Below, piece after piece: positions 6,014 through 12,346 of a DNA stretch of 16,435 nt. The stretch comes from Candidatus Gastranaerophilales bacterium. GTDB taxonomy: Bacteria > Cyanobacteriota > Vampirovibrionia > Gastranaerophilales > Gastranaerophilaceae. The translations under genes and the position numbers were made by a program. The notes beneath the pieces are model-generated. The model did no database searches, was not told the DNA's origin, and worked only from the letters and a program-made list of their open reading frames with translations. The stretch is taken from the NCBI GenBank assembly GCA_900770525.1, contig CAAHDT010000009.1, positions 1-16,435 on the forward strand, read 5' to 3'. Within the stretch, counting starts at the first letter, position 1, and every line of letters begins with the position of its first letter.

Positions 6014-6244
6014 TTATTTTAATTTTTTACGGTCAAATAGTTTTTCAAAATCTAAGTCTAGTGCATTCATTATTGAAATTATAACAGTTAACGAAGTGTT
6101 TGTTTCCCCTCTTTCAATTGTGCCAATCACTTGTCCATACGATAGTCCGATTTTTTCAGCGAGTTGTTCTTGAGATAGTCCGGCTCTGTTTCGTTCTGCT
6201 TTTAGGTTACGTCCAAATTCTTTTAAAATTAATTTTTTATCCAT
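6014..6244 (-). CDS. XRE-family helix-turn-helix regulator
   Basis: This 76-residue protein is a single Cro/C1-type DNA-binding domain. The helix-turn-helix covers about residues 24-45 (LSQEQLAEKIGLSYGQVIGTIE), followed by the ERGETNTSLTVIISIMNALDLDFEKLF end typical of small XRE repressors. It has no sensor domain, so it is likely a dimeric repressor. It is transcribed away from the prepilin-like gene, with 109 bases between the starts, and a 10-bp inverted repeat in that gap overlaps the prepilin promoter. The simplest reading is that it represses the neighbour and perhaps itself. The ribosome-binding site is weak. Confidence 0.85.
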   Translation of the reverse strand: MDKKLILKEFGRNLKAERNRAGLSQEQLAEKIGLSYGQVIGTIERGETNTSLTVIISIMNALDLDFEKLFDRKKLK

Positions 6245-6261
6245 ATATGAATTTTAGTTAT

Positions 6262-6290
6262 TTGACAAAACTATCGCTACAATGTATTAT
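6262..6290 (+). promoter_or_regulatory. Promoter of the prepilin-like gene
   Basis: Consensus TTGACA (6262-6267), a 17-base spacer and TATTAT (6285-6290). RNA would start near 6297, the centre of the operator-like repeat. Confidence 0.7.
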
Positions 6291-6316
6291 TTACTATATA
6301 CAATATATACATTGTA
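6278..6316. promoter_or_regulatory. Operator-like inverted repeat
   Basis: TACAATGTAT (6278-6287) and ATACATTGTA (6307-6316) are perfect inverted copies, with a third TATACAAT-like half-site between them. The left half overlaps the -10 box, so a bound protein would block RNA polymerase. The divergent XRE gene is the natural candidate binder. Confidence 0.6.
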
Positions 6317-6353
6317 AAAACTAATAAAAAGATTATATTAGAAAGGAACTACT

Positions 6354-7061
6354 ATGGTTATTGGGAAATTGGGCTATAAAAATGCGTTTACTTTGGCAGA
6401 AGTTCTTATTACGTTGGGTATTATCGGGATTGTTGCTGCGATGACTTTGCCTACTTTATTAAACAAGTATAATGAGCAGGTTACAGTTACGAAGGTCAAG
6501 AAGTTCTATTCAACGATAAATCAAGCCTTGTTGTTTGCAGTCAAAAATAACGGGACGGTAGATGTTTGGGATTATATTGAAAAAGATGAAGAAAGTAATT
6601 CCATCAGGAGTAATAAACTTGTTAATTATTTGAAACCTTATTTGAAAATTTCAAAAGACTGTGGAATAGAAGAGTCTTGTATTGGCAATGCTCTGTATAA
6701 GGATTTATCAAATCAGGATAGAGTGAGATATGGTTCATCTCCAATGTATTACAAGTTAATATTAAATGACGGAAGTTTTTTATGGGTAAGGCGTAATTTG
6801 TACTCTGCAGAATCTCCGTGTTCTGATGAGGATGGGGGATATAAAAATGTCTGTGGGCTAATGTGGTTTGATGTGAATGGTTCCAAACAACCAAACGTCA
6901 TTGGAAAAGACACATTTGTGTTTGTTATTTTAAAAGACAGAATAATGCCAAATCGAGATAATTGCGCTTCTCTAGGTGATAACCCAGATAAGCCGAGCGA
7001 GCTTGGTTGGGGCTGTTCTCGTTATATTCTTCAATATGGAAACATGGATTATTTGCATTAA
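6354..7061 (+). CDS. Prepilin-like protein with class III signal
   Basis: The N-terminus is a type IV prepilin/pseudopilin signal: a short basic leader, likely cut between Ala11 and Phe12, then FTLAEVLITLGIIG with Glu at mature position 5, and a hydrophobic helix to about residue 35. The rest (about 200 residues) is a Cys-containing globular domain with paired cysteines (CGIEESC and later) and no recognised fold. It would be processed by a prepilin peptidase, assembled by a type IV pilus or type II secretion-like machine and exposed outside the inner membrane. GAAAGGA (6341-6347) is 7 bases from the ATG. Lineages of this type carry many such genes scattered as singletons; this one has its own promoter and putative repressor. 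Confidence 0.85.
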   Translation: MVIGKLGYKNAFTLAEVLITLGIIGIVAAMTLPTLLNKYNEQVTVTKVKKFYSTINQALLFAVKNNGTVDVWDYIEKDEESNSIRSNKLVNYLKPYLKISKDCGIEESCIGNALYKDLSNQDRVRYGSSPMYYKLILNDGSFLWVRRNLYSAESPCSDEDGGYKNVCGLMWFDVNGSKQPNVIGKDTFVFVILKDRIMPNRDNCASLGDNPDKPSELGWGCSRYILQYGNMDYLH

Positions 7062-7813
7062 TTAAAATAACTTCATTTGAGAATTTTGGGAGCCTGCTTC
7101 TAATGGTGAATTTTTTTTGAATTTTTCAAGAAGTTTGAAATGTTCTCGAATGATAGTTTTACGTTGAGGTAAGCTTTTAAAGCTATATCCATTTATAAGT
7201 GCAATATCATCAAAAAGTAAGATTAACAATTTATCATCTTTGAAATATTGTGGATCAGTTGAATATATATACGCTAAGATTTGGTTTACTGATAATTTAC
7301 TTGAATTGCTAATTTTGTCTAATATTTCACAGGATAAAATTACATTGCAATTTAAAATTCTTTCAAAATATGTCAAACCTTTAATAAATTTATTTCGTTC
7401 TAAAGAATATTTTTTAATATTGCAATGAGCAATACAGTTTCTAAAGTCTTTTAAATTTTTACTTTGTTGTTGAAAAGTGGTGTTGTTAGTTTGAATTTCT
7501 TCATTAAAAAAATTATTTTTTATTCGTTTATTTTTCAAAAAGACTGGGTTGGAGAAAAAGTTTAATAGCTCACTAAGGTATAATTTGTTAATAGTTTGGA
7601 CTATTTTTTCTTCATTTGTTAAGTTGCTATTATGTATTTTGTCAAATGTTTTGTCTTTATCATTCCTTTTTGGCTGGATTGCTTTAATATATCGGAGTAC
7701 AATGTTATAAGCATTTTCCCCATAATAGAATGTATATTTTTGTTTAAATAGGTTTCTATACGCATTATTCTTTTATAGAATATTGAAAATTCTGTTAATA
7801 AATATTCGTCCAT
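7062..7813 (-). pseudogene. HEPN/Abi-type protein gene, frameshifted
   Basis: Two minus-strand frames join into one protein of about 250 residues. The first (from ATG 7811-7813, with GGAG 6 bases upstream) reads MDEYLLTEFSIFYKR. A one-base shift near 7763-7777 moves into the frame reading NAYRNLFKQKYTFYYGENAYN, which continues without a stop to 7062. The second part contains FRNCIAHCN, an R-N-x-x-x-H motif of the HEPN ribonuclease/Abi type, set among long helices. HEPN proteins usually act as RNases in abortive-infection or toxin-antitoxin systems. The shift lies at an A-rich TATAAAAGAATAATG, so slippage, a sequencing error or real decay are all possible. The family call rests on one motif. 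Confidence 0.55.
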
Positions 7814-7872
7814 TTTGTCTCCGTTTTTATGTGTGTTATAGTTCTGGGTTGGTTTTCAGCTACTGTATAATA

Positions 7873-7901
7873 TTGACAAATATTATAATATATGTTATCA
7901 T
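7873..7901 (+). promoter_or_regulatory. Strong promoter of a small RNA
   Basis: Consensus TTGACA (7873-7878), exactly 17 bases, then TATCAT (7896-7901) preceded by TGT, an extended -10. RNA would begin about 7908. No ORF follows at that distance. Confidence 0.7.
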
Positions 7902-7907
7902 AAATAT

Positions 7908-7991
7908 GTAAGTTATCCAAATATCGCTATGCGAGAATGAATCTGGGTTGGAGTATTCCAGTGGTGCCCTTTTCGGTTGGATAACTTTTTT
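7908..7991 (+). ncRNA. Small structured RNA closed by an 11-bp stem
   Basis: Starting right after a near-consensus promoter, AAGTTATCCAA (7910-7920) pairs perfectly with TTGGATAACTT (7977-7987), followed by six T, so the closing stem also serves as terminator. Inside are a TCGC-TAT-GCGA hairpin (7924-7934) and a second stem-loop around TGGA-GTAT-TCCA (7949-7960). I do not recognise a known family (not SRP, 6S, tmRNA or a tRNA). The element CTGGGTTGGAG (7943-7953) recurs at 7544-7554 and, as TCTGGGTTGG, at 7843-7852. Both places are transcribed from the other strand in the HEPN-type gene, so the RNA could base-pair with that mRNA. Confidence 0.6.
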
Positions 7992-8022
7992 ATTGTAAAT
8001 TATGTAGTTAATGCTGAATAAA

Positions 8023-8199
8023 TCAATTAATTAATTCCCGGTGTATTTTGTATAAAGTTTGGAAGTGTTTTTCATCAGAATATTTTAGAAGTTTCTCAAA
8101 TTCACTGATAATATAATTTTTCTCTTGTAATCCGTCAAAATTAAAAATATCCTTAAGTTCTACATTAAGAGCCTTCGCAATCCTTTCAAGAGTTTCAGT
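8023..8199 (-). pseudogene. XRE-type regulator remnant (C-terminal part)
   Basis: The minus strand encodes ETLERIAKALNVELKDIFNF, the last helix of a Cro/C1-type domain, plus a ~35-residue tail ending at TGA (8023-8025). Just upstream in the same frame come two stop codons (TAATAA), and no start codon or DNA-binding helices precede them. Only the C-terminal third survives. It has no convincing similarity to the intact XRE protein at 6014-6244 beyond the family pattern. Confidence 0.6.
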
Positions 8200-8247
8200 T
8201 TATTACCATTTGCAAGTCGAGCTGATTTTCCCAAAGACAGGTATATA

Positions 8248-8631
8248 ATGTTGGCTCTCTTAGCATTGGCTTGTTCTTCTGTTGAATCAAGAGAAGATTG
8301 GAGTAATAAATCTGCTTATTGGTTTAACAAAGCTTTGGATAATGGTGTAAATGAGGAGGTATCAGCTTTTGCATTAGCTTTTCTATCTCCATTTATAGAT
8401 AAGGAGTTTTTTGATAATATTCAAAATAAAGTCCTTACATCACTTTCAAAGTATAATTTGAGCTCAAATAAATTTTTAGAATTATGTAAAAATGTGACAG
8501 CTTGTAATAATAATCAAGATTGCTTTGTAAAAGTTCAAGATGATGGTGTCGCTTATTTATATACGTTGTTAGAAAGGAACGCTGGTGAAGATACTCACAG
8601 TATGGAATTTCTTAATTTTATCAGGAATTAA
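8248..8631 (+). CDS. Hypothetical protein, possibly truncated
   Basis: The 127 residues match no family I can name. The N-terminus MLALLALACSS is hydrophobic and resembles a lipoprotein signal, but it lacks a basic start and the residue three before the Cys is Ala, so the lipobox is poor. SAYWFNKALDNGV looks like one Sel1/TPR-type helix, and the rest is predicted to be mostly helical, with a CKNVTACNNNQDC stretch of three cysteines. The open frame continues upstream of the ATG without a stop to at least 8191, into the XRE remnant, so the 5' end may be a junction. AGG 6 bases upstream is a weak ribosome-binding site. Confidence 0.4.
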   Translation: MLALLALACSSVESREDWSNKSAYWFNKALDNGVNEEVSAFALAFLSPFIDKEFFDNIQNKVLTSLSKYNLSSNKFLELCKNVTACNNNQDCFVKVQDDGVAYLYTLLERNAGEDTHSMEFLNFIRN

Positions 8632-8765
8632 GAAAAAAGTGAGAGTCGAAAGACTAGTTTGGGTATCGATAAATATATTGTTGAGGATATGGGAGCATTT
8701 TCTTAATTTCTGATATAGATATTTTTTAATTATAACTCTTTTTCTCATAACTTTCCGTAACAATC

Positions 8766-8794
8766 TTTACTATTTTTGTTTTTTTGAATATAAT
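8766..8794 (+). promoter_or_regulatory. glyA promoter
   Basis: TTTACT (8766-8771), 17 bases and consensus TATAAT (8789-8794). RNA would start near 8801, leaving a ~26-base leader that holds AGAGG, 6 bases before the glyA ATG. Nothing else is evident in 8632-8765. Confidence 0.6.
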
Positions 8795-8826
8795 TCATTT
8801 GGGTGAGGGAAGTTGAGAGGTGATTC

Positions 8827-10065
8827 ATGAATTTAGAAAATATTAAAAAAACAGACCCTGTTGTTGCAGAGCAAATTGAGCTTGAATTAAAACGTCAGCA
8901 AGAAACAATTGAACTGATTGCAAGTGAAAATATCACCTCGAAAGCTGTGATGGAGGCTGCCGGTAGTGTTTTGACCAACAAATATGCAGAAGGTAAACCT
9001 CACAAAAGATTTTACAATGGTTGTGAACATGTTGATGTAATCGAAGAAATTTGTCAAAAACGTGCTTGTGAACTATTTCATATGGAGCATGCTAATGTTC
9101 AACCGCACAGTGGTGCGCAAGCTAATATGGCAGTGTTTATGTATGCGCTTAAACCGGGGGATCATGTTCTAGGCATGGATTTGTCTAATGGTGGACACTT
9201 ATCTCACGGTTCTCCTGTTAATTTTTCAGGCTTATATTTCAATGTTAAAAGTTATGGCGTGGATGAAAACGGTAACATTGATTATGAAGATGTTCGTCGT
9301 TTAGCCCTTGAACATAAGCCTAAATTGATTGTTTGTGGTGCAAGTAATTATTCAAAAATTATAGATTTTAAAAAATTTAGAGAAATAGCTGATGAAGTTG
9401 GTGCATTATTGTTAGCGGATATTGCGCACATTGCAGGGCTTGTTGCGACAGGGTTGCATCCGTCACCTGCGCCGTATGCGGACTTTGTGACTACTACAAC
9501 TCACAAATCTTTGAGAGGTCCGAGAGGCGGAATTATTATGTGTAAAGAAGAGCATGCACAAGGTATTGATAAAGCTGTATTCCCTGGAATGCAAGGCGGG
9601 CCTTTAGAACATATTATTGCAGCTAAGGCTGTTGCTTTGTTAGAGGCTTCTAAACCTGAATTTAAAGATTATGCCACTCAAATTGTAAAGAATGCAAAAG
9701 CTCTTGCGCAAGGTTTGATGGATGAAGGGTTGGACATTGTTGGCGGAATGACTGAAAACCATTTGATGACTTTAGATTTAAGAAAAACCGGTAAAACCGG
9801 CAAGGATATGGCTAATGTTCTTGAAAAAGTTGGGATTACCGCAAATAAAAATACTGTTCCGAATGACCCTCAAAGTCCTTTTGTTACAAGTGGAATAAGG
9901 TTGGGTACTCCTGCTGTTACGACAAGAGGATTTAAGGAAAATGATATGATTGAAGTTGCCAAAATTATTGCTGGTGCTATCGGGGCATCTGATAATGAGG
10001 AAGAACTTAAAAAATTTAGAGAACGTTCTCTAAAACTTTGTAAAAAATATCCGCTATACGAGTAG
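8827..10065 (+). CDS. glyA: Serine hydroxymethyltransferase
   Basis: GlyA interconverts serine and glycine with tetrahydrofolate, feeding one-carbon units into purine, thymidylate and methionine synthesis; it is a cytoplasmic PLP dimer. The 412 residues are the standard bacterial length. Visible marks are ELIASENITSKAV, NKYAEGKPHKRFYNGCE, NVQPHSGAQANMAVF, the PLP-ring aspartate in LLADIAHIAGL (Asp198) and the Schiff-base lysine in TTTTHKSLRGPRGG (Lys227). The start is fixed by AGAGG 6 bases upstream. The wecA-like gene begins 22 bases after the stop and is probably in the same operon. Confidence 0.98.
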   Translation: MNLENIKKTDPVVAEQIELELKRQQETIELIASENITSKAVMEAAGSVLTNKYAEGKPHKRFYNGCEHVDVIEEICQKRACELFHMEHANVQPHSGAQANMAVFMYALKPGDHVLGMDLSNGGHLSHGSPVNFSGLYFNVKSYGVDENGNIDYEDVRRLALEHKPKLIVCGASNYSKIIDFKKFREIADEVGALLLADIAHIAGLVATGLHPSPAPYADFVTTTTHKSLRGPRGGIIMCKEEHAQGIDKAVFPGMQGGPLEHIIAAKAVALLEASKPEFKDYATQIVKNAKALAQGLMDEGLDIVGGMTENHLMTLDLRKTGKTGKDMANVLEKVGITANKNTVPNDPQSPFVTSGIRLGTPAVTTRGFKENDMIEVAKIIAGAIGASDNEEELKKFRERSLKLCKKYPLYE

Positions 10066-10087
10066 TGGAAATAAAGGGTAAAAGGTA

Positions 10088-11125
10088 ATGATTATAAAAT
10101 TAACACATGCACATATTCTTGGAACTATAATTGCCTATATGTTTGGGGTATTTTTAGTTCCTTTGGTTATAAGTTTTTCGAAAAAAGAAGGACTTGTTGA
10201 TGTTCCGAATGAGAGGAAAATTCATACAAAACCGATATCAAGAATTGGCGGTGTTGCTATTTGGCTAAGCACGATGCTTACATTTTTGTGCCTTGTGTTT
10301 ATGAGCTATTATCCGGAAGGCAGTTTGTTGTCAGGTATTTTGTTAGGAAGTTCTTTGATGTTTTTGTTAGGGCTTGTTGACGATATTTATAATCTGCCTG
10401 CAAAGTTCAAGTTGTTTTTGCAGTTGTCAATTGCAACTTTGGTTTATTTGTTAGGTGTGCAAATAAATAGTATTCCGATTTTTGGTGGTATAAGTTTAGG
10501 TTTTTGGTCTTATCCTATAACAATTTTATGGATTGTTGGGATTAGTAATGCCTTGAACTTTATTGATGGCGTTGATGGACTTGCCGGTTCTGTTACTACT
10601 ATAAATTCTATTACTTTGGCTATCATTGCACTTGCAATGGTTCCGCCAAACCCGATTATTGCTTTGATTGGATTTATTTTGGCCGGTTCAATGCTTGCAT
10701 TTTTGACTTATAATTTTAATCCTGCCAAAATTTTCATGGGAGATAGTGGAGCATTGTTTTCCGGCTTTTTGCTTGCAACTATTTCTATCACAGGGGTTAT
10801 GAAGGCAGCTACTCTTGCAATTTTATTACCGTTTTTAGTTTTGGCGGTGCCTATTATGGACATTACATATTCAAGTTTGAGAAGAATTTGTAAGGGACAA
10901 TCACCATTTGTAGCAGATGCAGAGCATATTCACCACAAGTTATTGCATGCCGGTTTTTCTCAGAAAAAGACCGTTGTAATTCTTTCTTCTTGTGCAATTA
11001 TTGCCGGTGCTTTTGCTACATTATTTATGGGTGAAAATACTATCAAAGTTTATTTTATTGCGATATGTATTTTAGTTGTAGTAATGTTGTTACTAAATTT
11101 AATAAAAATGTTGACAAAAAAGTAA
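10088..11125 (+). CDS. wecA: Undecaprenyl-phosphate sugar-1-phosphate transferase (WecA/TagO type)
   Basis: This polytopic membrane enzyme moves a sugar-1-phosphate (usually GlcNAc-1-P from UDP-GlcNAc) to undecaprenyl phosphate, the first step of a cell-surface glycan such as O-antigen, teichoic acid or capsule. The 345 residues form about ten hydrophobic segments. Family motifs are in order: LVDD (96-99, with Asp pair for Mg), NALNFIDGVDGL (154-165), MGDSG (217-221) and the histidine motif HIHHKLLHAG (280-289), which marks the WecA/TagO branch rather than MraY. The exact sugar cannot be read from sequence. AAAGG precedes the ATG. The end of the gene contains a TTGACA that serves the next promoter. 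Confidence 0.9.
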   Translation: MIIKLTHAHILGTIIAYMFGVFLVPLVISFSKKEGLVDVPNERKIHTKPISRIGGVAIWLSTMLTFLCLVFMSYYPEGSLLSGILLGSSLMFLLGLVDDIYNLPAKFKLFLQLSIATLVYLLGVQINSIPIFGGISLGFWSYPITILWIVGISNALNFIDGVDGLAGSVTTINSITLAIIALAMVPPNPIIALIGFILAGSMLAFLTYNFNPAKIFMGDSGALFSGFLLATISITGVMKAATLAILLPFLVLAVPIMDITYSSLRRICKGQSPFVADAEHIHHKLLHAGFSQKKTVVILSSCAIIAGAFATLFMGENTIKVYFIAICILVVVMLLLNLIKMLTKK

Positions 11126-11139
11126 TTATATGTTAGAAT
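11111..11139 (+). promoter_or_regulatory. Strong promoter inside the 3' end of the wecA-like gene
   Basis: TTGACA (11111-11116), 17 bases, TAGAAT (11134-11139) preceded by TGT (extended -10). RNA would begin near 11146, about 170 bases before the next start codon. Confidence 0.65.
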
Positions 11140-11145
11140 TCCCAA

Positions 11146-11313
11146 TGGATTTGATTACTCAGTTTTGTGTAATTCATTGGGGTAATTATATAAAATATTT
11201 AAGTGCAAATTCGCCCATATAGCAAGCAGTTGAGATTTATTAGTGTGAATCTTGGCAGAAGGCTGTGTATGGTCATAGTGTAAGGGTATTAGTTAAGTAA
11301 AGGTTTATTAACT
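11146..11313 (+). ncRNA. Long structured leader or separate small RNA
   Basis: From the predicted start to the next ATG there is no ORF, but there are nested pairings: CCATA (11215-11219) with TATGG (11268-11272), and inside it GAGATT (11232-11237) with AATCTT (11248-11253). Just upstream, AATTCCCAATG/CATTGGGGTAATT (about 11137-11186) forms an imperfect hairpin overlapping the -10 box and start site. No known riboswitch consensus was recognised and no terminator is seen inside. AAAGG (11299-11303) is the ribosome-binding site of the next gene. Confidence 0.35.
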
Positions 11314-11868
11314 ATGAGTATTAAAGCGATTGAAACACAGGATTCAAATTCATATCCGTTTGGAACAATAGCAAAAGGTACTATTGCAGGCGGAGTATTA
11401 GGGTACGTAGCAAAAGATAAATTGCCTTTAAATTCCAGTGAAATGGACAAGGAATTTGAGGGTGCGTTGGCTATTATTAGAGAACAGTCTAACAAGGCAA
11501 AAGCAAGCGCGATTGAAACTATTCGCAATATAAAAGACAAAACACCTGCACAGGATGTTTTTGTCAAGATGGTTGACGCAGAGAATTCTGCAATAGCTAA
11601 TTCTGCTGATAAGAAAGTTAATCGAGCATTTGCGATGAGAAAAGTTCTTAGTGATGCTAAATTAAATGATAAAGATATGGTAGAACTAAAGGGAATTATT
11701 GCTTGCGTAAACGAAAAAGCGACAGATATGTTCAGACGTTGCAAAAAAGGTTTTATTGGTGCGGTTAAAGATAAACGACTAACAGGCTTGTACGTTGCAG
11801 CCGGCGGTGTGCTCGGATTTTTCGGCGGTTTAGCTGCAACTATTATCAAATCACCAAACGAAGCGTAG
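11314..11868 (+). CDS. Hypothetical protein with glycine-zipper segments at both ends
   Basis: This is an unrecognised 184-residue protein. A short polar N-terminus leads into a glycine-rich hydrophobic segment (about 16-33, FGTIAKGTIAGGVLGYVAK). The middle is a charged, Lys/Glu/Ala-rich, clearly helical region of about 120 residues, followed by a second glycine-rich hydrophobic segment (about 159-178, LYVAAGGVLGFFGGLAATI) and a short tail. This is the same plan as the protein at 3209-3916. Both could be membrane-associated helical proteins with a GxxxG-type packing helix at each end; the function is unknown. It has its own strong promoter and a terminator after it, so it is monocistronic. 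The antisense frame of similar length is a shadow. Confidence 0.7.
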   Translation: MSIKAIETQDSNSYPFGTIAKGTIAGGVLGYVAKDKLPLNSSEMDKEFEGALAIIREQSNKAKASAIETIRNIKDKTPAQDVFVKMVDAENSAIANSADKKVNRAFAMRKVLSDAKLNDKDMVELKGIIACVNEKATDMFRRCKKGFIGAVKDKRLTGLYVAAGGVLGFFGGLAATIIKSPNEA

Positions 11869-11904
11869 ATTTATTTGAGTAAATTTAAAGAAAGATAACA
11901 AAAG

Positions 11905-11935
11905 AGTCCGAATGGAATACCTATCGGACTTTTTT
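11905..11935 (+). terminator. Rho-independent terminator
   Basis: AGTCCGA (11905-11911) pairs with TCGGACT (11924-11930) around a 12-base loop, followed by a T-run to 11935. It ends the transcript of the glycine-zipper gene. Confidence 0.85.
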
Positions 11936-12057
11936 ATGTATATAATTTTAGATAATTAATATTTCTTAACAAATACTGAATTTTAGTAAAGTATTTTAGA
12001 CAACTTGCCGTAAATCATTATGTAATAGATACTTCAATGTAAGGAGTACATGGATTT

Positions 12058-12291
12058 ATGAACAAAGAATTTGATTTATCTGAATTTTCGTTTCTGCATG
12101 ACATCAATGTAAACAACAGGTTGTCTTCGGAGGAGTTGTCTGCATTGCAAGATTCTTATTCTCAAAATGCCATTCCTGATGATTTGATTGAGATTTCGGA
12201 TGCATCTGGAAAAGGTTCTGTTGTCTATACTTACGCAAAGTTTTTGGAAGTGCTTGATACTAAAGGACTTTCCGGACTTGTAAATGCTTAG
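12058..12291 (+). CDS. Small acidic hypothetical protein
   Basis: The 77-residue protein is acidic, soluble-looking and unrecognised. It starts NKEFDLSEFSFLHDINVNNRLSSEEL and has SDASGKGSVVYTYAKFLEVL later. AAGGAG (12041-12046) lies 11 bases before this ATG and 3 bases before an out-of-frame ATG at 12050 that opens a three-codon ORF (ATG GAT TTA TGA) whose stop overlaps this start as ATGA. rsmH follows 55 bases downstream but seems to have its own promoter. The steady ATG/SD context and window coding style support a real gene. Confidence 0.6.
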   Translation: MNKEFDLSEFSFLHDINVNNRLSSEELSALQDSYSQNAIPDDLIEISDASGKGSVVYTYAKFLEVLDTKGLSGLVNA

Positions 12292-12331
12292 TAACAATTC
12301 ATTGCAATAAACGGTTATAGCAACTTTTCCA

Positions 12332-12340
12332 TGCTAAAAT
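12332..12340 (+). promoter_or_regulatory. Extended -10 just before rsmH
   Basis: TGC-TAAAAT ends 6 bases before the rsmH ATG, so transcription would begin at or next to the start codon. No Shine-Dalgarno sequence is present and no good -35 is seen. Confidence 0.45.
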
Positions 12341-12346
12341 TTTTGT

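Noticed and set aside
7062..7538. Independent 158-residue protein
   Set aside because: Its frame continues upstream as convincing protein sequence to the frameshift, so it is the 3' part of one broken gene.
11289..11849. 186-codon minus-strand ORF
   Set aside because: Exact shadow of the plus-strand glycine-zipper gene, which has promoter, ribosome-binding site and terminator; the antisense composition is unnatural.
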